Positions 1-13,400 of a DNA stretch of 64,000 nucleotides are shown here, in pieces. The notes under the pieces were generated by a model that searched no databases, was not told the DNA's origin, and saw only the letters and a program-made list of their open reading frames with translations. Every line of letters begins with the position of its first letter. Positions within the stretch are counted from its first letter, which is position 1. The DNA is taken from positions 1,798,001 to 1,862,000 of the forward strand of contig JBBELK010000298.1 of the NCBI GenBank assembly GCA_037783545.1, in the 5' to 3' direction. Both the position numbers and the translations under genes were made by a program. This DNA comes from Henricia sp. BOLD:AAB3569. Taxonomy: Eukaryota > Echinodermata > Asteroidea > Spinulosida > Echinasteridae.

Positions 1-806
1 CGCGATGCATTCTTATGGATCGCGCGCACACGCAGTAATGATGTGCGCCACAGAGTGCATGACGCAAGTCACATAGTACCCGATCAACGGAGAACGAGTA
101 TTTGAAACACCCCGCCAAGACCAGGAAAACGCATATTGATTTTCATTTTTTTTTAAACGCTGTACATTTGACAAAGCTGAAATTTCTTTGGATGAGTTTG
201 TTGATGTCTTTCTTTTGATTTATAATGGTTTTATTCGCAGAATCGCTCAAAAACAGATCATCTACAGGGCCTTTAAGTCTTTGAGTGTGCGTTCAGTCTT
301 TTGTTGTGTATTGGCATTACAGGCCTATTGTATCAAACATTTGCAGATGGAATTTTTAAAAACTTATACTGGTAAGTTTTAGAACAGCAGCATTACAGTT
401 GTTGCTAAAAGTTTAAGTTAAAACCACCCTTTGTAAAAAGTGCATTTTTCATCTGAATGCAGTAAGAGGATGCATGATTGCACTGTGAACAGCAATTTGC
501 TACACTTCTTAGCAATCTCTTGTTCAGAGTATTCTTCTTGGTAAAGAGCCCTATAATCTTATGTGATGTTTTTAGCCACTTTCATGGGGCTTTTAAATAA
601 AAAAAAAACAAGCAAAATGTGGTGTAATATACTACAACTACAAAAAGCTCATGTAAGAAAGACACAATCTAATGAAGTTAAAATTGATGATGATGCAAAA
701 TACAAATGTAGCTTTTTTTTTTAAGTAAAAAAATTGATAACCACAACAGAACGCTCAGAGCATCAGACACTTGACATTTAATACTTGACACGTATGTGTG
801 TCCTGA
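1..806. other. Intron sequence, nothing recognised
   Basis: Leftmost part of the intron after visible exon 62. AT-rich with A and T runs near 600 and 715. A 64-codon plus-strand ORF at 188-382 shows no family resemblance. The next DNAH10-like exon was sought on the minus strand here and not found. Confidence 0.5.
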
Positions 807-1077
807 GGCCAATTTCATGGAGCTGTTTAGCAGCCGATTTTGTGCTAACGGAGGCTCCGGCTATTTCATGGAGACCGTAACCTTAAGCACCGCGAAACAT
901 TTGCTAGCTTCAGAGGAAACATTTGCTTAACACTGGTGACGCAACAATGCCCGTTTCCATGCACGCGTATGCTTAAGCAAGCCACGGCCGTGAAATAGCC
1001 TTAACGTTAGCACAACTTTTCTGCTACAGTAAGCACACGTTTTCAGCTAGCGCTTAAGCAGCGCCATGAAATTAGCC
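807..1077. repeat. Inverted-repeat element, GGCCAATTTCAT family (diverged copy)
   Basis: Begins GGCCAATTTCATGGAGCTG and ends with its approximate reverse complement (CAGCGCCATGAAATTAGCC). The flanks are CCTGA and CCAGG, so the duplication has decayed. Same family as the copies at 3047, 25825, 34253 and 34411. Interior contains more TTAGCA/GCTTAAGC palindromes. Confidence 0.7.
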
Positions 1078-1253
1078 CCAGGCCATCTTGGCATCACACT
1101 GCTTAATTTGATCTTTGTTAGCGGCTGTTTGATGTGAATGATCTGCGTTCGGTCTTCGTTAAGTTAGATGTGAATGAGCTCTTAATTAACGATGATCTGA
1201 TTTTCGTTGAATAAAGTGATTTTCGTAATGTGAACAGGATCAAAGACTCTGAC

Positions 1254-1454
1254 CTTGAGTGACCTCTGGAGAATACCGATAGGGAAAGCCGGTGTTGGGT
1301 CCGTGGTGAGCCACAATCTGAAGTCAGGATGAGGCTTGATTATCTTCTCAAGAGCTTTCTCAAGATCTCGCAGCCATTTGGCTAAGAGATGGCAGTTTTG
1401 GAGCATCAGCCACTGGCCACGGGCAATGGCAGTCTCGAGGAGTTGAAGTGCAAC
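1254..1454 (-). CDS. DNAH10: DNAH10-like visible exon 62 (AAA6; last exon in the window)
   Basis: 67 codons, acceptor tatttcag, donor gtcaga. [20 protein letters not shown] and [20 protein letters not shown]. Family members continue with a VTEPPNG-type stretch; no such exon is present in the 1.25 kb to the left, so the C-terminus is outside the window. Confidence 0.96.
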
Positions 1455-4400
1455 CTGAAATATAGATAATAATTTTAAAGAAAGATTATCAAATGACACC
1501 CAAAATGGTGGAAGGCGTGACGTCACCGTAAAGCTATCAATACTGCATAAAAGCTTGACACCACAGCAGCTAGGGGCCTAGTTTCGTTAAAATAAGGGTG
1601 CCCTTGTGAAAAAATGTGTGCACAAATGCAAACATATAACATCATCTTCAGTTATTGCTTTCCTAAAAAAATATCATCGGGCGAAATCACTGTATTGGCA
1701 GTTGGAACCATTTCTATCTTCCATTTGAGTGAGTTCTTTTTCGGTGAACTAGCTGATTAAAAATTTGGGACACAGCAAATCCTGTATACAGGCTTTAACT
1801 ACTGTGTATGGATAAAGTTGGCAGTAAAATAATAATAATAATAACAGGTTCTTATGTAGCGCCATTCCATATAGATCATGGCGCTCTGGCAACAAACTCA
1901 AGCAGTGGGAAATAGTTGAGATTTTAAATGTTTCTTGAACGAAGAGGCAGTGACCTGTGTCCTAATGTCAAATGGTAGAGTGTTCCATATTTTGGGTGCG
2001 GGGATGGTGAAGGATTTATCAGTGATGTTGTTTCTGGATCGTGGTTCACATAGTAGCATGTTATCCCTACAGGACCGAAGCCCAGGACGGCTTGGTACGC
2101 AGAGCTGTATACAGCGAAGGAGGTACTCAGGAGCAATTTGGTGAAGGCATTTGAAGACAAAGAGGGCAATCTTAAATTGGATATTAAAGCCAAATGTTGA
2201 TATTATAAAGCCAAACCTGAAGGAAATAAACGGGCGGCGGCCGCCCCTCCAGCCGCCCGTGCACTCTGGACTCTGCCGCTCGGACATAGAAAAAAAAGTT
2301 TTGAGTTAAACATGGTTAACTTTAATGCACTACATCATTATGGCTAAGTGACAAAAATTAACAAAAAATGTCTGAAAATTTACCTTTTCTTGGCCCTGTC
2401 CCATGGACAAAAACTTGAGTTTGTTTCCACCAAACCCAGACCTCTCAGCCAACTTAGTGAGGTCACTCGCCGGGTCCGAGCCCGGACTCAATATGAAGAC
2501 GATCGGCGAGAACGGCGTGCTCTGCTCAAAGATGGACTCAAAGCTGATGACGGGAGGCGTGACGTACTTCTCGCCCATACGGGACGTGACGTAGTCGGTG
2601 ACGGCGCGGTAGACGCGATCGATGCGGAAACAGCGGAGCATGAGGAGTTTCTGGAACTCGGAGAGGGAGTCGGCGTATTTGCCGGGCAAGGGGCTCTGTT
2701 CTGGAGTGTCTAAGTCGTACCACTGAAATAAGAAAAAAGAGAACATAAAAATGATTTTAAAAAATATAAAAAAAGTTAACAAAATTTTGGGACCGTATTA
2801 GATAATTGGAAAGTAGAACTGAGTAACGACGAAAATATGCTAAAGCATTTTTAGCATTGAAAGCTAGAAAAAATGTCTATAATTATAGAAGATTTATATG
2901 ATTTTTTATTTTGATAGCTTTCACACGCACATTTTGCAACTGCCAATATTTTGCAAATTAGCCACCATAGTGCAGCAAGATTTCACACCGTCATGTGAAG
3001 CATTATGAAATTTCATCTGCACCAATTGTCTAGGCTTGTGACCTGGGGCCAATTTCATAGAGCTGCTTAAGCATACAAAAATGCTTAAGCATGAAAAACT
3101 TTGCTTGACAAAATTAGGTTACCATCAACAATTTCATGAGATTGTCATGGTAATGAAACAGTCTTCTAACACTGGTCATACACTGTTTCTATCACATGAG
3201 GATTTCACTGGTAAAGTTCCCTACTAAGCAAGAGTTTTTTGTGCTTAAGCAAATTTTTGTGCTTAAACACCTCTATGAAATTGGCCCCTGGTTGGGTCTG
3301 ACAGACACGTGTTATGTAACATTTACGAATATCTCATAAAATTTCAGATGAACGTAAGTGTACGTTTCTTTTTTTGTTAAATATATAATTAACAAATCAA
3401 TTGATCCCGTTCACAGACGCCATCTTCGTAGGAAAAAGTGCTACTGCGTATTAAATGCTATCAAGTACGCGCACGCACACACTGTAACATGTTCCAAACA
3501 CGCGCGCGTGTTGCTCGAAATATGTTCGAAATACGGCACAGCCGATGCGCGTCACAAAAAAATACGCTTAAAATTCTGATGCACGTGGGGATTTGTAGGA
3601 AGTGACGTCATTTGAACGTGATCAATTGACTTTAAGTGAAAAGAATCCATTCCCCTTACGTCTTTCCACTTGGCTCCATTTTTCTCCACGTCATCAGGCA
3701 ACGTGCTGAAGACATCGGCAATCTGAGCACATTTGATGACGTCCTCCCAGCCCTGCTCGGGAATCCACATGTGAGGTCGAACTCGTCGGCTCTTCTCCAA
3801 CGACAAGTTACCCTTGACGAAGAAATCTAGCTCTTCCTGAGGGAGACGGTCTTCGCTCTGCTCGAGCTTGATGGTCATCTGGAAGGAGAACAGCAGCTTG
3901 TGCTTCTCAAACAACCCTGTGGAAAGAGAATGGCAGTTAATGAAGTGAGGCGCCTAGTATTAAGGAATAAAGAAGATATTCTTTTGTGCTGTTCATCCGA
4001 GTAAAAACGTCACCCTTTTTGTGTTGACAAGGTCAATAGAAATTGCCTAGCAACATGCCACGCGTAACGCACGCGATCGAACAAAAACATCTCGACACAC
4101 ATATCTAGAAACGCAGTGAATGCACAACATAGCAAAACGACAAGCTAATTTTGGTGAGTTTTTCCCGTTTACACAAAAACACATTTATGAAGGGATTAAA
4201 AGTAGGTTAGGATAGTCTTATACAATCCGTTTTAAACCGGGAAGGGTCCTCTGCTCGTGCTGCATTTCGCCGTATAGCTCTGTGCACAAAATATTTAGGA
4301 CTCAGGTAACCAAGATGGAGATTCACTTTTTGGTTACCTCAACCTGAGGCTGTGATTGGTCAATTCCAAAATGGGCGGAGCTTACTGAATCGGTCTATTA

Positions 4401-7400
4401 CTCCTGGATGGAGAGAAGCAATGTTTGGCAAAGTGCCTTGCTCAAAGGCACATGTACCACTGTTGGACCAGACCAGGATTCGAACCTACAACCTTTACAA
4501 CTAATTTTGTTTTTGAATACGATCCACTAAACCGCTCCGCCACAACACCCCACACATTTAATTGCGCAAATTTCATAGAAATGTTCAAATGCGCACAACA
4601 AAGGAGGTTATAAATCTTTAAATTATTAAAACAGGGGTTCATTTCACAAAAATAAGACTTAGTGGAAAAGGTCTTATGGATGGGAGTAGACTGTGCTTAA
4701 GTCCTACAATAGGACTTCTTAAGATGGATCTTAGGATGTTTGTAAAACGAACCCCAGAAGTTTACAATACAAATAATAACACAGTATGGGAGAACACAAA
4801 ATTACTCAAACACAGTACATTAACACCAAGACAATAACAAAAAGATACATTACCAGTGCAAGCATAGTTGTAGACATTATGTGTGAGTGTGTCCATGATA
4901 TTCCTAAGACGCTTGACCAGAATGGAGTCCGGAAGACTCTTCTTAAGAGAGAACTGAAAGACGTCCAGGAAGGAAGCCAGGGAGTACTGGTACATGGTGT
5001 TGATCAGAGCCATCTCAGACAGGACGAAGAACAGAATGGCTCCACGTTTAGCGGCCGGCCGGTAGCCGTCACGAAGCTTGTCGATGTCTACTGCTGTCTT
5101 GGCCGCTAGTTTGAGCTTGTCGGCCACCTAGGGTAGAAATGACCAGCAGATTGTTAGTATTTTACTAAGATGTAGAGGCATATCTCTCAGTGTAGACTTG
5201 GGATATTTGTAAATGCCACAAGTACAACCGGTGTGAAGTTGGTTACTTATTCGACGTTCGACGTTCAATATTTAATAATAAGCTGTTACTTATTAAATAT
5301 TCAATAAGGAGCTGTTACTTATTCGACATTCAATAAGCAGGGGATAAGGAGCCGTTACTTATTTAATATTCAATATGGACCTGTTACTTATTCGACATTC
5401 AATAAGGAGCTGTTACTTATTCAATATTCAATAAGGAGCTGTTACTTATTCGACATTCAATAAGGAGCTGTTACTTATTCAATATTCAATAAGGAGCTGT
5501 TAGTTTATGCACAGGTCAATTGGTCCCAATCCCCACCCCCCGCACTGCCCTATCCCCTAGGTTTAGTCACGTTTTGACACTTTGAAATAACATTTTCTGT
5601 GCATTTGTATGTCGAATAAGTAACAGCTCCTTATTGAATATTGAACGTCGAACGTCGAATAAGTAACCAACTTCACACCGGTACAAGTACATACATCTCA
5701 TTGACGCAAAATTCACTAGGAGTCGTCATTTTGCCTAACCGTGTGCAACCATAACCTCACTATTAACAACAACAACGACAGCTAGCAATTGAACAGAGGC
5801 AGTTTCTCACCTCAGTAGCCTTAGATTTCGTCTCTTCCAGTGTATGTACCAACTCCACATTATCCAGCATGTTACCAGTTGATGTAGCTAGCTCACGCAG
5901 TAACGAGTCTTCAAGATCTTTCAGTAGTTTCTTGTTATAGCTAGTCTCTTGAATAAGACGTTCACGTTGCTCCTCGAGCTCCTTGCGTTCAAAGCCGACG
6001 ATGACGCTTAGTAGTTGGTCCTCTAAGCCCTGTGGGATAAGGCAGTTTATGAAATGGTTAATTAACGCCAAGATGCTACATGTCTGACAGCATGTAGCAC
6101 ATTAACAATAAGGGTCATTCCATGAAAATAAGACAGTGTCCAACTTGCATTTTGACACTTCTGGAGTTGATTTGTTTTTACAAATATCAGGCATCTGAGA
6201 ATGATTACACTCAGCGTATATACAGTATATGGCCTTGTGAATCGAACACCATTTTTGCCTGTTGACATTACCTAAAACACAGGGATGTGATTTGTTCCGT
6301 TTTTTTTCGGAATATTCTTTGTCACAAACCAATGAGACAAAAGAAAGTTCCGGGAAAAACCGGAACAATCACATCCCTGAAAACATGATGAGAATGATTC
6401 AATAAGCTAATGCGATCTTTTAAATGCAAGTGTGATATTTTAAAACATTCTGTAGATTTCGCTCATAATTTTGCTCATAATGTAATTTGAATTTTTGAAA
6501 GTGTGACATTTTGATGCATTTGTAAAAGTGGCTTTTTCAAGTTAAAGATTGTTTAAAGAAATTTCTGTGCAACTTCTAAATAATGTGGAATATTTAAAAT
6601 AATTTACGAAGAGTTAGACATGTCTTGGTATCATAGTCTTTAAAATATTCAAGAAAATTGTTTCACGACATAAGGGGAGACTCCAAGGCATTTTTCAACT
6701 CTTGCGATTACATTTCAAGTCTTTTTGACCAGTTTCGTTCTGGAAAAGGTAGTTGCTGATTTTATCCAGCTGTAGAAGCTAGACTTTATCGATTCAAATT
6801 ACATTATGAGCGAAATTTTTTACATTTTGAGCGAAAGTTTCAAAATGTCACACTTACATTTATAAGATCGCACTAGTTTATTGAATCGTTCTCGTTATGT
6901 TTTGGGTAGTATCAACAGATAAAGGTGGTGTTCGATTCATGAGGTCATATATTCTTTATATGCCAAGGGTAATCGTTCTCTGAAGTTCGGTAAATATAAA
7001 AAATCAACTCCAGAAGTGTCACGACGTAAGGGGGACACTGTGTCCCATTTTTTTTTAATTACCCAAATACATGTATTATCCAAACTTTAATACCAAGACA
7101 TGTCTGTTTGTAAAATATTTTAGAAATTTACAGGTTTAGAAATTGCACACAAATTTCTTTAAAAAGTTTTGCTAACTTGGAAAGCCATTTTTCACACTTA
7201 CTCTCGTTTTTATGGAAAGACCCATTTTCACTCAAAATCTGAACCAAAACATCTCCAACGACCATATGAGTCTGTTTTCCTGCTGACATTGTGGAAACTT
7301 AAAAGAAAATTTCTCTGCCCTAATCATGAGTTAACGAGCACTCAATCTCTCCTCCTGCCTCAAGCGGGCCTCCCACTGTGCGATTTTTGCCACGAATTTC

Positions 7401-10400
7401 CAACGAGATTACCAGAGACTGTCTAAAGCCCGGTTCATACTTCATGCGAACGGGAACGCGAATGCGAATTTGACGTCACAGCGATTGTTTCGCGCAGCGA
7501 ATTCGCAAAAAGTTGTACTAGTTTCAACTTGCGCGAATGTTCGCCGCGAAATGTTTGACGTCACATTGACGTGAGATTCGCGTTCGCGTTTGCTTTCGCG
7601 TGAAGTATGAACCGGGCTTAAAGACTCTGTACACAATCATACCAATTCATACCTAATTGTTGGAAATTCGTGGCAGAAATCGCACAGTGGGAGGCCCACT
7701 TCAAACGTTCTTCTGGACGTGATTTGACCTCTTTACCTTTAGAGTGACCGTGTAGTTGATGACCATCGCCTTGCCAAAGATTGCTGGAGTGTATTTGGGA
7801 TTAGCCAGCTTAGTGTTAAGGTACAGTCTGAAGTTGGGATCATAGTCAACCTCCTTATCCCCAAGGATAATGAATTCACGACCAGAGACACCTGTATGGG
7901 GGTAGAGTCAAATGTGAACATTTATAGAATTTCAACCTTTTTTATAAGGAGCGTGACCAGATTTTTCTTTCAAAAATGGATTTTGTTGTGACCTAACAAT
8001 CATATGAAATACCTCCCCAAAATACTATCCATGGGAAGAAAACAAGACAGTTGCAATCCCCAATTTTGATGGGAAAGCAAAAAGGTTGGTGTAATCACTG
8101 CACTACTTTACAAAACATCGGTGGATTTTTGATGATATCCCTGAAAATATACGGATTGAGGGCGCGAAATATCAGAACGGTAATGAGAAAAATATGGTAC
8201 ATGATATGGTATCAAAATCTCAACACTCATGGGAAAAATGGAGGGGTCAAAAATGTGATCTGGTCAAGCTCCTTTAATTTCTTTGGTATCATTGTTATTA
8301 ACACTTTTAGTAAGGTTTTTCTTGTCAACTCGTGAAAAAAACAAAATTGGGGTCACTGCAAATGATGTACTCTACCTTTAAAGGTATGAGCACCCCCCAA
8401 ACCACACACATACACTCCTTCCCCACCTCACAGCATGAGATACCTACCCTTGATATTCTTCTCCAAGACGTTATCAATGACAGGGTCAATATACTCATCC
8501 ACATCTTTAAACAAGAATGGGAAACCGTACTTGATGGCTAGCTCCAACTGCTTCAGGAAATCAGGATCGTTGAAGGTGCATACCTAAAAAATAAAAATGT
8601 ACATGGTTAATTTTAAATGCGAATCTTGTGCCTGATGTAATTTTGTACTTAAATCTTAACTCATGAGTCTTCAAAGCGCCCAAAACAACCCTGCAGCTTT
8701 CCCCCTCAAAGCACCCCAAAACTGCCCTGTATTTTTGTCCAAGGTCAACTCAGTAAACTCAAGTTTCTGCAATTGATAGGCATGTACTCATAGCTTGACT
8801 CATCATCCTCTTTCAAATATGGTGTTCAGTAAGGGTGGCTACTATTGGATTATAACTGTAGTTATGGGCAGAGGCGGGTTTCGTCGTGGGGGTTTGGGTG
8901 GGGGAGGGGTCTTCCCTCTTCTGGTACCTTAAGGTTGTTTTGCTCCTCTTTCTTCTTGATCCAGTTGAGTGCTTGCTGCTGGGGATCGATGCACAATGGG
9001 AAGCGACTGGCTCGAGTAGTCAGGATACCATTCTGGATGGAGAGTTCATCGGGTGGTAAACCTTCAGAGCCCCACCTGGTGGTCAAAAATGGGTTTGTTG
9101 CATGTTTCAGTTATTTCTGAAATGTGAACTATGATACGGTTTATTCTAAGCAATTTAGAGAGATTTGAACCCGAGACCTCTGATGCTGATGGTCAGATGC
9201 TCTACCAGCTATGAGATACAGTTGAATACTGCACCCAAGAACACAATTTTTATTTCTGGTGTTATATGCTGGTTAGTTTTTGTCATACATATCTTTAATA
9301 ATACATGGAGACAATGTCTGTAACAGTTTTCCAATCCTAAATTGCCAATCCTAAAAGTTGTCAATATTTTAACAGTTCGACAGAGTAGTATTTTCTAGAA
9401 CCCCCTCTCTCCCCCAAAAATACTACTAATCAACATTTTTCAGTCAGTACCATGAAGTGCCGACATTTTACAGTGCCTGTTAAGTCCTATGCGGCCTTCG
9501 TCACCCCCTCCCCTTCTCCCTATTCCCCCTTCCTACTCTTTGCAGAACCATGAAAATGTTTATGACTTTGAACAACCGTGGGGTACCGTGGCCGAGTGGT
9601 TAGGGCCATCAACTCGCAATCATGGGTGAAAACTTGGGGTTGCGGGTTCGAATCCGGCTGCGGTACTTTTGCCCTTGGGCAAGGCACTCAACCACACTTG
9701 CTCCATCCTTCGGAAGGGATGTAAAGCCGTTGGTCCAGTGTGTTAGGTAGTGGTAACGCACTCTAAAGATCCCAGAGCATTCTTTCGTGAAGAGCAAGGG
9801 GATTCCCCGGTGTCTCTGGCCATTTCTAATTCTAATTCTTCGTGGGTTTCCTCACGCTTACGAGTAACAGTGCAATGAGCACTATTGAGGAATCCTTGGT
9901 ATGAATACCAGAAAGAAATAACAATAATACTAATAATAATAATAACCCTAAAAGCGATAAATGTTTATTGCAGATGACCTACTTGCTAATTTCCACCTCG
10001 TCAGTCAGCAGGCTCTCCAGCTTGAACGGTTGACTGAGCGGTATGCCTCTTTCCACGACGTCTTTCTGCCAGTCTTCATAGATCATCTGATCACGGAAGT
10101 CCCAGGTGAAGGCACCCACATAGCTCAGGAAGGCTGATGAGATCAGGCAGTCTCCCAAGAGGCGGATGCGACGCTGGCGGAGCTCCTCGAGGTCCTTGGT
10201 CCATCTTTGGTAGCAAGAAATATTAGGATAAAGTTACTCAAACAAACAAAAAACCACTTGCAAAACCCAGTTGTTATATTGGTCATTATTCAATTGACCA
10301 CTCTCACAGACGCCATCTTCGTAGGAAAAATGCTACTGCGTATTAAACGCCATCAAGTACGCGCACACACACCCTGGAAAATGTTCCAAACATTCTAAAT

Positions 10401-13400
10401 TTGTTGGAAATACGGTGCAACCGATGCTCGTCACAAAAAAATACGCTTAAAATCCTGATGCACGTGACAATTTGTAGGAAGTGACGTCTAACCTTGCCCA
10501 TTCCTCATTTTAATCCATCTTATCTAAAGTTATAGACACATATTCCTGGTTTTCCCATGCCAGTGGCGCTACGATTGGACTTTGTAAGTCAATCCTAGTT
10601 AGACCGTACTCAAACCTAGTGACCCATAGTGGATCCTTACAAACTACCTTCAATCGGCAATGTGTCCCGGTGGAGTTTGGCATGCAATACATACCCACCT
10701 GGGAAAACAAAACTTGAAATCGTAGTAACACCTAGTAGGACCCTACTAGAGCCTTAGTGGACCCTAGGGCCTCTGACATAGCTGTAGTGGCCCGTAGGGA
10801 CCCCTAGTGCCACCTTGCTCAATCCTATTGAAGCCTGCACACTGCTGTTGCTTCTTGGGGGCATTGGACTTGCCCTTAGACTTCCCAGCTCCCTTTCCGG
10901 CTTTCTTTGGTAGAATCATGAGATTAGACAAATTCATCCTGGTTTGGAGCCGAAACCGTGGTCGACCGTAGCAAAGTGACACTGGGATACACCGGAGGGA
11001 ACACATTTTGAAATCATGTTTGTCTCCTAAAACTATTATGCCTCCTTACACCACATCTTATGGTGTAAGATGGCCTAACTTTCATGAAACGAGTCCCAAC
11101 TTATGAAATCTCACCTGATATTCTCCGAGCCCAATCCAGATATGAGCTTATCAGCAGCAATCAGTCGACGTTCCATGATCTCAGCTTCTTCCTGTAGTTG
11201 TTGTTTCTCCGTAATGGCGGCTTCGTAACGCTGACCCAGATTGGACAACTCGTCTTCCAGGGATTTCACTTCAGCAGTGATACGGTCGAGGTCGCGTTTG
11301 GATGTGTAGAAAGTCCGCTCCAGGCGAGCAACCTGTAGGAATAAGGTCAAAAACATTGAAATATCGTTAAGATGAACAATTGTTTAAAGGCCCATTGTGT
11401 CATTTGCAATGACCCAATTTTGAAAAACCTTACTCAAAGTGTTGATAGCAATGGTAACAAACACCACATGAATTTATTTCCGTCAAAAATGGTATTTCAT
11501 GCTGGAAATTGACAACCGAAGGTTGGTTTCTAAAAAAGTCCCGTGCACTTGTACACTTGTACACAAAATCCATATATAGATTTTTAAGGTTTTCTGAAGC
11601 ACTGATGCATCTATGTAGCTAAAATTTCTTCAGGCTAGTTTACCAACATTCTTCCTGAGATATGTTACACTCTAATTCCACAAATCTGTAAAAGGTTTTA
11701 TCTTGCAAATGATACATTGGGCCTTTGACGTTGAATGAATAAGCAAGGATTAATACTATTTTTGCTCCAAAATTATTTTGTGAACTAATGACAAAAAGCA
11801 AAAGTTAACAGGGCAACCTAAATATTTAACAGTGGTCTAAAACTTTCGCAGGGCCGCAAAAACTTCACAGGGCGGCCTAAAATTGTTACAATTCAGGCAT
11901 GAAACCTTTTGTCTCAGTGGCCTTGGTTAATGTCAAAGGCTGATCACCCAAGGACTATGATACTCTGAGATTGTTTTAAAGAGCTAGTAAAACGATTTCT
12001 GGAACACAGTGAAATTTGCTTTATTCATTGCAGAAAGAAGTCAACTTTTCTTGTTAAAGCTTGTAGTGATTTTCATTGTCGGGCATTCTGGCCTTTTGGG
12101 CAAAAAAAGTCACGATTGTTGAATACAAAAAGTGAACTAGCTTTTAAAAACTGATACATTTTGCCGCTGAGGGCATGGGGTATTGGTTGTCTGTCTTATG
12201 CAATGCATAAGCAACGCTGCGAGTGGGAACCACCCGTGAGTGTGACGTCATTTGGGAGAACTGAGTGTGTGAAAGTGTAGCCTTGTTGGCTGGCTACGAA
12301 TAAATACTGCGTGTACCATGCATGCATTATATGAAGCCTACGTAAATGGGCAGCTCTCCTAAAGTGCGTCACGTACTCGGTGGCATGCACCGATCTTGGA
12401 TAAACTTGCCAATGACTCTAATTCGATGACGGCCTAAACGAACTAAACTACTGTGATTTTTTAGTGATAATTTGAAAATTAAAACCACAATTCGTAAAGA
12501 TATATAACCATTACTCTCAATTTTGAGCAGAAAACGGATTTTCAGAAATCGTTTTTATCAGCTCTTTAAAGTGTGTTGTAATCCAGGCAGCTGTGCATTT
12601 TTCACCTTCTCTCGTTTTGGCTTAATCTCTCTTGCCACGGAGCAGTAGCCCATGATAGCAACCACAAACTTGAAGAGACCGGCTCCAGCGCGGGATACCG
12701 TCTTCATTTCATCAGGGGATGTGTCCATGTCTTTAAGGAAACCACGCACTGTCTTCACCTGCACAAAACAACCACAGAGAGCAAATACTATTATCCTTTC
12801 CTTAAAATGTAAGCTCAGTATTATATGTAAACTGAAATCTGTACAAAACAAATAAACTTCTCAAAAAAAGTTCGGAAAGTAAAGTTTGACTGACGATTTC
12901 TCTCTTGTTCTTAAATCATTTCCCTTGAATTTAATTTGGTATCATTGGAAAGCCCGGTTATTCCTCTTTACAGTGATGTGTCATTTGTTATGATTAATCA
13001 ATTGGGGGATGTGCAGTATAGCGGAATACAGGGGTGGGTGGAAAGTGAAATGTCACAAAATTCACTGCTATTGTATGCAGTGCATTCCCCTGTTGCTTGG
13101 AGGATGGGAATGTGTCAATGCACTTTTTGACAATAGCAATGCATTTTGTGACAAAATTCAAGGGAAATGATTTAGTAACAAGAGAGAAATCGTCAGTCAA
13201 ACTTGACTTTCCGAACTTTTTTTGAGGAGTTTATATCGGTATCTCTAAATAAACACAAGGTCCTCAGACAGATGTGAGGGACCATGGTATTATGCACCTA
13301 TCAATGTTCCCCCTGCCCTCCCCCGGACTACCCCACCTAAGAGGTGGGATTTGTCACTTTTTAAGAGACAAAAAAAAGTGCCAAAATCCCCATTAGGGGG

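Noticed and set aside
188-382. 64-codon plus-strand ORF near the left edge
   Set aside because: No recognisable domain, inside an intron of the minus-strand gene, and short enough for chance.
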